Assembly (NCBI RefSeq): GCF_910592395.1
Contig: NC_088318.1
Location: 4,030,001-4,094,000, forward strand
Direction of reading: 5' to 3'
DNA length: 64,000 bases
DNA from: Lineus longissimus
Taxonomy: Eukaryota > Nemertea > Pilidiophora > Heteronemertea > Lineidae
The position numbers and the translations under genes were made by a program. Shown piece after piece: positions 1 to 9,532 of the stretch. The notes beneath the pieces were generated by a model, which saw only the letters and a list, made by a program, of their open reading frames with translations, was not told the origin of the DNA and did not search any database. The stretch's first letter is position 1. Each line of letters begins with the position of its first letter.

Positions 1-509
1 ATTGAGTATGAATGCAGTACAAGACGGAATGTCATTCGGAGCGCAAAACAGAGCATTTTGTATGTCACGACTGACGTCACATTGTTTAGCATTTGTCAGC
101 CTTTCCTTGCATGGACCAAGATCGCCTGCCATGGTTTTGGGAGTTATGGTAGCAACACAACTTCTGAGAGGAAATGTGTGGCAGTATTGTAATATGATGT
201 TCCGTATGATAAATTGGGTGTTAAAGTTTTGATTGAACCATCTTTCTCATTAAAACGTCCTCTCTAGATAACCGCATTAAAGAGGTTTCTTCGTAATTAT
301 GGGTGGACCAGGAAAATAGAAATGAAGTTGCTGTATGCACAATAGCGTTATGCAGTATCATGCACGCAATTTTGCTGAAACTTGGTGTGTCGTTGTAGTA
401 TTTTTGCATCTGTTTACACAACGGCAATGTAGAAATTTATTTCTAATACGTACATACGCAATTGGAAATTCTCAAATTTAAATATTTTACGAATGGTGTA
501 CGCCTTTAA
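1..509. mobile_element. TTAA MITE (family 2) abutting exon 6, copy A (5' end outside window)
   Basis: Same element as 12689-13233. Its right terminus ends 16 bp before exon 6. It is more diverged from the others than the rest of unit I. Confidence 0.65.
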
Positions 510-525
510 TCTTTCATTTTTTCAG

Positions 526-3334
526 ATTCTTGTTTCAATTTCCGATGTGCAAATACAGGGATTTGTATTGCCAGTTACAAAGAGTGTAATGGATTCAATG
601 ACTGTGGAGACTATTCAGATGAAAGGAATTGTGGGTCTTCAGGGTCAGGGTCTTCAGGATCAGGGTCTTCAGGATCAGGGTCTTCAGGATCAGGTTCTTC
701 AGGGTCAGGGTCATCAGGGAGAGGCACGATCGATGTCAGTGGCCCAGCAGGTGAGAGAATTAAACTGACGTGTTCTCCTACTGAATAAACTGAAAGCCCT
801 TTGATTCCTCACAATCGTGCCCAACCAGGCCGCAACTGTAATCTATCGTGTGAAATTGCGAACCACTTTTTTTTTTTTTTTTTTTATATAATTTTTATTT
901 TCAAAAGTATCACACAATACAGAATATCATATAGCAATACAAAACAGGTACGTGTACATTTGAATTTTTTTTTTTTTTTAAACATAGACACCGTTCCCCC
1001 CTCACCCCTCCCCCCCTACGCACACACACCCTTACCCTTTCCCCTGGATAGTACTACATGAAAACTCGTTTGTGTCTGTTCATCCCGCAGAGCTAGTGAT
1101 TCCATTTTTTTTTCCTGTTTTTCAATTATTTTTTTTCTCCTTAAAGAGCCAACATAATCCTTTCGTTCAAGGTATTTAGATTTTAGGTTTATTGGGCTTT
1201 TTCCCCTGTCCGTCAAGCCTGGACCACCTGGAACCACCCTGAGTGCAGTTCCTGGGTGGTACCAAGCGGTGCATAACCCAGCGGGAGGGAAAGTCGCCTT
1301 TAATCATGTTGCGAACCACTTATCCCAATCAAAATTACTAATGGAACGATTAGTGTTCAAAGATGATGTCAGACGGTACCGCAGACGTTTTCAAAAGAAT
1401 TGTCGGCAAGAGACTGTATATATAGTATTAAAAGGGTACGGCTTATCCGAGAGTACCTGGTCTAGATCACAGGGAACTAAAAGACCAACCAAGTACACCT
1501 GGCCGGCAGTATCAAAGAGTTAACTGTCGAACAGTATCTTTTGAAACCTCAATCGGTAGAGCAGTGGACCAATAGTTGTTGAAATAACAGAAATAGACCT
1601 GCAGTTTGTAGAATGATTGTGTACATTTTCTAGTGCTTTCTAGAACGGCCTCCTACAGGAGAAACACTATAACCAACTGGGCATAATATCTTGTAGTTGT
1701 ACTGCTTTAGGGGACGTTGAACCCTTTACAGTTGGAGTCTGTATAAGCTTAGGAATTTTTATTCAATTTGATACTTCTATGCATTAACTGTATCATGTTG
1801 TATTCTTTCAGCGGACACCATGCCTATTGCCGTTGGAGTCTCTGTCAGCGTAGGAGTGTTCATTTTGATACTTGTGTGTATTCTCTGCATGGTACGAAAA
1901 AGGAACACGAATCGTGGAGGACGTGGAAGTGAGTTGTTTTTTACTTTGACACAAGAAGACCTGACCTAGTTTCATTGCGCAGAGTCCGTAGTTGTCATCG
2001 TCCGTTAGCAGGTTTGTATCTGGAGGAATCAACTTGAAACTTGGTACATATGTTCCCCTATGAAATGACACCAGGGAGACCAAATTTCGGTCCGGTTCGA
2101 TTCCTGATTTTGCCACCAGGTGGCTAAAATCGAAAACACTAAAACCGCTAGATCATTGGTAAATTTTTATCATATGACTTGAAACTTGGTGCATATTCGT
2201 CTTGCCTGTAAACCAAAAGGCATTTCTGTTAACGAGAAAAGAATATTAGATTGAAAATTATCTGCGCATGAACCCCCGGTTTCATCATATTCCATCGTCC
2301 ACATTTCAGCAGTTTTGTCACCGCGTCAACGTGGTGGTGGGCCTACCGGAGGACCAACGATAGTTGGAGCAACCCCAATTGCCAGACCTCCACAAATAGC
2401 AAGCGCTACAAGTCCTCATGGATCAAACTCACAGCTTCTTCCTCCCGGTCAGGTTTGTAAAACATTGGCTGAAATTTACGATTTGATCACGGTTAGGTAT
2501 GTCTTTTTTTACAGAAAAAGATGTTTCTGCTCAACTACTCATTGCTAGGTCGTGTTGATATGTATTAAGTTTCTTTATGACCATTGTCAACCATTTTGCA
2601 GCAGCTCTAACAGGAATTTATCATGTTCTTCTAGTTACCGTTCGCAGTGGTTCCATCGGCACCCGGTTCTTCTCATAGTCTTAATAGCGCTAGCAGTCAT
2701 CCTGCAGCACCACCCCCTTCCTATGATGAAGTAGTTGACAACGACAGGCAGTTCAGGATAGCAGATACACAGGTAAGATGATTCTCTCCATTGGGTGGGA
2801 GCTTAGGGGATCCATACCAGAAAAACAAATGACAGCCAGGTTGATACCTGGTGCTAGTGTGGCACTGGAGGGTCAAAAGTCTAATGTCGTTGTCATAGGC
2901 CCTATGGATCAAGTTAAACGACCTGGCAAATTGCCACCCAACTAATTAACTGATCTCCACAAACTTGGTATGTTTGCCAGGGGATACCAGTGTACCAGTG
3001 GAGGCAAAGGTCAAGGTAAAAGTCAAGTTCAAAAAGTCTGAAGTACAAAAACGGGCCGATTGCCACCAAACGAATGAACCGATCTCCACCAAGCTTGGTA
3101 CGTGCAGCCGTGTTGATACCAGTGTGTCACTGGAGGCTCAGGGGTCAAGATCAAAGGCCCTATGGTCGAGATAACATGCTCCGGGCAATTACCACCATCC
3201 GAATGAACCGATCTCCACCGAACTTGATACTACATACGGGTACTATTCCCTAGTGCCCTTATTACAACTTAATACCCATTTTTAGCTCACCTCTTAGCAG
3301 AGGTGAGCTTATCCCATACCGTGGCGTCCGTCGT

Positions 3335-3369
<35 letters not shown>

Positions 3370-4513
3370 CGTCGTCCGTTAGCAGGGCACGTTTCGTAAC
3401 TGTTAGAGCTATTGAGTTGAAACTTGGTACACATGTACCCTTATGTAATGACACCTGGGAGACCAAGTTTCGGTCCGATTCGTTTCATGGTTTGGCCACC
3501 AGGGGGCCAAACGTTAAAAGTGAAAATATGCAATATCTCCCTTAATAGTAGTCGGGAAATTTTGAAAAAAATATGGTAGGTACTTCTAGCAAAGGTGCAT
3601 CATATATCCTCCGGGTTTTTGATTTGACCTCCTTTTCAAGGTCACAGAGGTCAAATGTTGTAAATTGGCCGTTAGGATGTAACGATGGCACGTTTCTAAA
3701 CTGCAATGACTATTGATACCAAATTTGGTACACATTTACCCCTTAGTCAGGTGATCTCAGGGACCGAAGTTTGGTCCAATATGATTCACCACTTGACCAC
3801 CAGGGGGCAAAATCCAAAAAACCTTAAAAATGTGATTATTCCTTAACTTCTTGCCCGATTGCCACCAATTTGATATCATGGATACATCTAACCACCATAC
3901 AGTATATGTCACACAGGTTTTTAATTTGACCTTCTTGTCAAGGTCACAGAGGTCAAATGGCGTAAATTTGCCGTCAGGCCGTAACTATGGCACGTTTCTT
4001 AACTGCAATGACTATTGATCACAAATTAAGTACACATGTACCCCTTGGTCAGGTTATCTCAGGTACCGAAGTTTGACCGATCTGATTTGCCGTTTGGCCT
4101 CCAGGGAGGGGGCCAAATCCTAAATTCTTCAAAATGCCTTTATTCCTAGTAATGACTTGCCCGATTGGCACCAATTTTATATCATAGGTACATCTAATTC
4201 TAACAACCATTCAATGTGTCACCCGGGTCGTCTTTGATTTGACCTACTTTTCAAGGTCACAGAGGTCGAATGTACTGTAAATTGGCCATTTTGGGGAAAT
4301 TGTAATTGCTTGGACCTACATCAAACCTAACACTACATGACACAATACCATGCTCTTTATCCATCTTTCCTCCACATGAGGTGAGCACAATGGCCCTGGC
4401 CATTTCATAGTATAATAGGGCACATTTGTTTTTTCTTTCAGCTTCCAAGTTATGCAGATTCAGAGCACATCCCTCCTGTCAACCCAAATTATACAAGCAC
4501 TAGCAGCGTATGA
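526..4513 (+). CDS. LDLa-type single-pass membrane receptor, copy A (exons 6-10 only; 5' part outside window)
   Basis: Exons: <526-750, 1812-1928, 2310-2452, 2635-2772, 4442-4513, joined by GT-AG introns with phases 1,1,0,0. Exon 6 codes a complete LDLa repeat with six cysteines and the calcium-binding signature (DCGDYSDERNC), then five SSGSG blocks and SSGRG. Exon 7 codes a transmembrane helix followed by the stop-transfer VRKRN. Exons 8-10 code a proline- and glycine-rich cytoplasmic tail with PPPSYDEV, LPSY and NPNY motifs and end in SSV followed by TGA. The upstream exons should lie in the part of unit I beyond the window. The Ser-Gly linker is 15 residues longer than in copies B-D. I infer a cell-surface receptor or adaptor of unknown ligand. 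The exon set is certain by recurrence in four copies; expression is not shown. Confidence 0.8.
869..1308 (-). mobile_element. Poly(A) retrocopy inserted in unit I only
   Basis: The insertion is flanked by a perfect 13-bp target duplication, TTGCGAACCACTT (856-868 and 1309-1321), and units II-IV have one copy of that word and no insert. On the minus strand it ends in a long A run preceded by AATAAA (complement of 894-899): a reverse-transcribed RNA. An open frame on the minus strand runs from the 5' truncation to a stop near 1016, about 95 codons, lysine- and glutamate-rich in its second half (KIIEKQEKKMES). It could be the 3' end of a LINE or a 5'-truncated retrocopy of a host mRNA; I do not recognise the protein. 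Confidence 0.85.
3284..4408. mobile_element. 1.1 kb dispersed repeat with GTC array, in last intron of copy A
   Basis: Comparison with the empty sites in units III (near 27759) and IV (near 39486) defines the ends. It starts with a hairpin (AGCTCACCTCTTAGCAGAGG) followed by a GTC/GTCC microsatellite. It then holds about three diverged internal modules of roughly 300 bp, each with 'gaaacttggtacacatgtacc' type and 'gccaccaggggg' type blocks, and has GGTGAGC near the right end. No open reading frame of note. The superfamily is unresolved. Confidence 0.8.
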
Positions 4514-4960
4514 CGGTATTAACCCTTGCACTGCTGATAGACATTGGCGCCCTCTTGTGGCGAGGAAAAAAGCAACGTGACGACAAGCTTCTAAAGGACA
4601 TTAATTCACATGGGGATTCAGAGACGTTTTATTAACTTACGAATGCAAAGTGGGATACACTTTACTACCGGGATATGGGCAGTTCAGCGAAATCTTTTTG
4701 TGCAGGATGTAAAGTGTATTCAGTCTTATAAATTCTGACATTTGCCAATGTGACGCAATGGTATATATCCAAAACTCAGTTTTGCTGTGATAAAGGTTGA
4801 AAATGACTTGCCAGAATCCAGAAGTTTTCGCAACAATTTCTGTACATATATCAGTGGATGAACTAAAACCTCTATGTAAACTGTAAGATATACCATGTAA
4901 TGCTAGATATATTGTGGATATATAATGTTAGATATATAATTTCTGTTGCAGTTCTATTTT

Positions 4961-5788
4961 TAAATGGTGTATCGCCATTTCGCCTACAATCATTTCGCCT
5001 ACAACCATTTCGCCTACAATCATTTCGCCTATAACCATTTCGCCTTCAGCCATTTTGCCTATAACCATTTCGCCTATTACCCATTTCGCCTACTAGCCAT
5101 TTTGCCTACTTGTCAATTCGCCTACTAGCCATTTCCCCTACTTGTCTTTTCGCCTACTAGCCATTTCGCCTACTTTTACTGCTATTTTTGTTTTTTTATG
5201 AATTGGAAGGAAAGTAGAACTTTCTGGATATTTGTATTGAACAGAGGTGGTTTGAGGCAAATTTTTAGCTGGCAGATAGGAGTACGGTCACTATACATTA
5301 GCAGAAAATTAGTTAGTTTGCTTATGTTGTGTGACACACTTTATAGTGATCCAATTAATCCAGTAACCGAATTAGAGCTTCAACAACAACAAATTAGTGT
5401 ATGATGATTGGGACTCTAAAAGGGAAATGGGATACAATCCTCTGCTACAGTAGGCCTACATGGGGCCAAACATATTTTTTTGACAGATACCAAATAATGT
5501 GGTGGATTTGCAAATCCTCTGCAACAGTAGGTATAAGGCCTGATAACTTATATTTTTTACTGATACTGGTATCAATATGGAGGATTTAAAACAAATATAT
5601 TCAGAATTATGTGAAATGGCATTTTCTGTATGTAGGCGAAATGGCAGTAGGCGAAATGGCGAGTAGGCGAAATGGTGGGTAGGCGAAATGGCAGGTAGGC
5701 AAAATGGCTGTAGGCGAAATGGCATTTTTTGGTAGGCAAAATGACTGTAGGCGAAATGATTGTAGGCGAAATGGCGATAAACCATTTA
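4961..5788. mobile_element. Foldback element (CATTTCGCCTACA family), unit I
   Basis: Terminal inverted repeats TAAATGGTGTATCGCC at left and the complement of TAAATGGTTTATCGCC at right. Inside each end lies a block of degenerate 13-15-bp repeats, ATTTCGCCTAC at left and GTAGGCGAAAT at right, around a roughly 450-bp AT-rich core. This is the structure of foldback or long-inverted-repeat DNA elements with variable subterminal arrays. It lies 0.45 kb downstream of the copy A stop codon. The empty site is seen in unit IV near 40049. No transposase is coded. Confidence 0.85.
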
Positions 5789-7437
5789 AATTCTATATTT
5801 GAACTAGGAAGACCGTAAGAGCTGTTGGTGAAGACTTAAATCATTCCATATACATTGTATTTGTAAAATATAAAATATATTTAAATATGTGTAAGATATA
5901 AAGTATAATCATCTCTGGCTAAAGGATCCACATGTCCCATTTGCATACTCGCATAACCTGTGGTTTTCAGTTTTTGCACAATGTTGACTCTTTCGGCTGA
6001 GCCGGTAACAATAGTTGAAAATACAAGTAATACTAAATGTGATTTAGATTTGGCGACAGTCTTTCATGATACTGTTTAAACTCATGTACATCATGTATAT
6101 ATTCGTAGTCAAAGTTGTAGGCGTTTTAAGCAATGTTTTACGTTTTCTTACAACTTACTGTGCTTAAATTTAAATTTTTTTAATTTAAAAATTTAATTTT
6201 TTTTTTTTACTGTAATTATTTTTCACAGGGTTATAGTGGGTACATAGGCCTACATGTAAATTATCTTTATACTTAGCTTTCAACCCTTTTGGGACTGTGC
6301 CATTTATAATGAACCAATTTTTTGTATATACATGTATATACAGGTGCGGTATTTATACGTATTTAGGCACATGTGCATATAAAAAAAACTTGTTTTCACC
6401 CTATTTTACGCGGTCAAATTTGCTGTTCTTATGAGCACATGCACCAATAAAATTATGTTAATGCATGAGTACTGGTATGATCAGTATGTACATGGATGTA
6501 CGTAATCTTGGATACATTTTTGCCCATTCTTATGGGCATGCGCTAATATTCAAGCGCACCCTGAATATAAGCGTAGTGTGCCTAACTACGCCTAAATACA
6601 GAAATTAGTTAGTTTTGCTCCTAAAGGCAGCAAAAATTTGCTGAGAATCTCAATTTTGAAAAATCCGTCTATATTGTTAATGCGATTTTACACACGTGAA
6701 CTTATGATCATTCCTGCCTTTGCTATTTTGGCACCTACAGTCCAAGTCACAAATGACATCCATCCAACTCGGCGCATATGTTGTGGTCAATGACGCACCA
6801 GTGACGCGTTTATCTCTCTCTGGGTTAATGCATATCACGTAGCGGTGACAAAGCCTGTATCTAAGGATGGTATTTTTATTTATATTGTTTAAACATTTTC
6901 ATATGCATTGATGAATGAATAAACATAATGGTAACTCTACTTGTTCAGTCTGACTTTCGACTTTCTTTATTTGATAGCATGGGTCTGCATGAGATTGAAT
7001 ATACCAGTTACATGTCTTCGGAGACCAGACATAATCTGTTGTCGGAGATGAAATTGAGGGAAGAAATATACTGAAATGAGTGCCTTCACCCCTTTAAAAT
7101 GCCATAATTCCTCACAAAGGATGCCAAATGACTTTGACATGAGGTTCGAAGATAAAGAGCCACCAACGTATGTACATGTACTTGGGAATCATATGTGACA
7201 TAAGTGTCTGGATACATGTATGTTGGTCCAAGGATGTCCTTATAGAGATGGCTATGTCCCAAATCCCCTTGTCCAACTGTCAAGGTTGGGACTGGATTAG
7301 CTGTCGCAACCAACAGACTTCAGAATCCTCAAGGGTGTGCTACTAGAGATGTCCTACTGTATATCTAGACACTTGGACTTGGCTCTAAAGATTGGCCCAG
7401 TTCATTTTGACATCCTTGCTGAACATCATACAGCAAT

Positions 7438-7545
7438 GCCAAAGGCCCCAGAGCTTGCATTTCCGTAGACTTCGCACATGGTGTTTTTCCTTGCTAGGCC
7501 CCAGAGGTTGCGTTTCCGTAGACTTCGCACATGGTGTTTTTCCTT
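7438..7545. repeat. 53-bp minisatellite, two copies (unit I)
   Basis: Tandem unit beginning GGCCCCAGAG and containing TTTCCGTAGACTTCGCACAT. It occurs twice here, in unit II (19671-19779) and in unit III (30789-30897), and three times in unit IV. Confidence 0.85.
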
Positions 7546-7677
7546 CCTGTGACGCGCCACACAAAATGAACATCTGTTTGGCTTATTGGACTTTCTCATT
7601 GGTTGTACCAGGGAATGTGCAATGGAGACATTGGAAACCAGGCCCAAGTCCACAAGTGCTCAAGCAGTACTAGTAAT

Positions 7678-7935
7678 CAGGGAGCGCAGTGGCACAATGG
7701 TTGAACGTCGACCTTATGATTGGGAGGTCCCGATCCGATCCTGGCCAGTGCCACTTTGTAACTCTCAACTTGCCTGAAATATCCTTGCCTGCGCTAGATT
7801 GGGGCTGCCCTTGGTTCTCGAGAACGGTTTCTTGATAGGTTGGGTAATAATGTTTGTGATTGTAAAGCGGTTTGAGACCAGTAAATAGTACAGCGAGGCA
7901 ATAAGCAACTTCTTCTTCCCCAGTTGGAGTCATGG
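7678..7935 (+). mobile_element. tRNA-derived SINE (unit I)
   Basis: A tRNA-like head (A box TGGCACAATGG, B box region GATCCGATCCTGG) is followed by a body that includes GTAAAGCGGTTTGAGACC and ends in a TTC-rich tail. The B box is degraded here relative to unit IV (GGGTCCGATCC). Internal RNA polymerase III promoter type; not a functional tRNA. Confidence 0.75.
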
Positions 7936-9340
7936 TTGAAGGCATCTTAAAACAGACCTGAGTGGATCGATATGTATAATGAAAACATGTACATGTCGCG
8001 AGTGGATCAATATTTATAATGAAAACATATGTCGCTTAAACAATTTTGTTTTCCAAAATAGAGCGGTTTGAATGGAAACTGCCATTTCATCTCTTCTATT
8101 GATCTTGGCAGTAAATGTGGCAGATGGATGCAGTCAATTCACTTCCATTTAGTATCTCATTAGGGGGAGAGGGAGCGAGACTTTCAGGGAGTCGAGTAAT
8201 CCAGCCTTTTCAACATCACTGAGCTTTTCAATGACCCCCAAGAAGGCCAGAAGGCATAGTGTTCAATATGCTAGTATCATACTGCTGGGTCGTCTGCAGG
8301 ACAAGACAACAATTCTTTCAATAAATGGACTCAAAGAAACAGAGTTCGGTATGAAAACATTTTATTTCATCGTGAAAATGAACCTTGATTCGACAACAAT
8401 AGACCAGCTGCCTACTACATGTAGTATGCTTTTGTGTAAAACCATTGTTGAAATGTGTAATAAAATCAGCCACAGAAAGTTTAATACAGTAGAACCTCTC
8501 TATTAAGGACACCCTTGAGACTGACAAGTGCTGTCCTTAAAAGAGAGGTGTGCTGATCAAAGAGGTCAAATTAAATGGAAAAAACCAACTCGGGACCCAA
8601 ATTACCCAAAGGATAAATGTTTTAGGCCCACTGTTCAACTGGATGACAAAGCAAAGGGTAGGCCTAGTATCATCATGATCATGCTTATGCCTTGGGCTTG
8701 GTATTATGGTAATGGTACAGGATAGCTACTCAGTCTAGTCTCATGCATGGCCATGCAAATTGCAAATGTAGGCCTATGCTATCCTTAAATTCTTCACCAG
8801 AACATCAGTTTCTTCCATTGCATCATTGTCACATCAATACATTGACGTCTAATTTCAAGCAATGATGCAAAAATGTTGTGAGAAGAAGCTGAAATCGACA
8901 AGAAATGTGAATTTAAATGTGGTATCGTAAATGGGTTCCTGCTGAGTATTTTGCATTTCAAGCTACAGTGGAGCCATCTACAGTATAGTACAGTAACTAA
9001 GACGGATCACTCCTTGCCAACTCGGCTTGCCCGTAAACTTGAACGTGAGTTAATTGTAATCTTACTCTCTACATACCAAAGTGATTTATCTCGGAATACA
9101 GTTGAACTTCACTGAAAACTAATGGTGTGTTGACATGGTTGATATCATGAGTTCAATGATTACTTTTGATTACGTCCGACAATGACCCGTTAACGTGTAC
9201 CTGCAATTTGTGTGTAAACAGTTATCTATTTTCGGACGAAGCTCAGTCCACCACAAACTTTGGTCGATTTCGGAGAGAACCTTTCATTCCATTTAGCCAA
9301 TTGTTCATGTGTTTCTTTCATCATGCCTACGACGGCTCAG

Positions 9341-9359
9341 TTGGGGGGGGGGGGGGGGG
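9341..9359 (+). repeat. Poly-G tract upstream of copy B
   Basis: A run of about 18 G residues lies roughly 180 bp before the start codon. The equivalent runs in the next units have different lengths (about 23 at 21577-21598; about 11 at 33316-33326). It could form a G-quadruplex. The length in an assembly is unreliable. Confidence 0.8.
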
Positions 9360-9442
9360 AATGCCACACTTACTATTTTAACGTTCCTCTTCTTGATCAT
9401 TGATGGTGTCAAAAGTTAAGGCTGTGACCATCCATAGGTCAC

Positions 9443-9518
9443 CATAGGCCCCTGAATGCTATTGCTAATTAGCGGGATTATCGGGCTAATCCCACTAATT
9501 AGCATTCAGGGGCCTATG
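9443..9518. repeat. 76-bp near-perfect hairpin just upstream of the copy B start codon
   Basis: The arms CATAGGCCCCTGAATGCTA and its complement enclose inner arms GGGATTA/TAATCCC and CTAATTAG words. It ends 14 bp before the signal-peptide ATG, so it lies in the promoter or 5' leader. It may be a tiny palindromic MITE. TAATCCC is also the classical bicoid/Otx-type homeodomain site, but that regulatory reading is only inference. Confidence 0.75.
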
Positions 9519-9532
9519 CTGTGACAATGTGA

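Larger units (their letters stand above)
1..8601 (+). repeat. Tandem segmental duplication, unit I (5'-truncated by window)
   Basis: This is the first of four near-identical head-to-tail units. The boundary is set at the point (inside a MITE fragment) where unit IV stops matching the others. It carries exons 6-10 of gene copy A, then about 4 kb of non-coding sequence with a foldback element, a 53-bp minisatellite and a tRNA-derived SINE. Unique to it is a 440-bp poly(A) retrocopy at 869-1308. It shares the 1.1 kb repeat (3284-4408) with unit II only. Sequence 1-520 is visibly more diverged from the other units than what follows. No further gene is seen between 4514 and 8601. Confidence 0.95.

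Noticed and set aside
1808..2116. Minus-strand 102-codon open frame repeated in units I-III
   Set aside because: It is antisense to the transmembrane exon and intron 7 of the receptor, shortened in unit IV, with no recognisable domain.
3303..3545. Open frame rich in arginine, also at 15536-15778
   Set aside because: It reads through the GTC microsatellite of the 1.1 kb repeat; units III and IV lack the whole segment.
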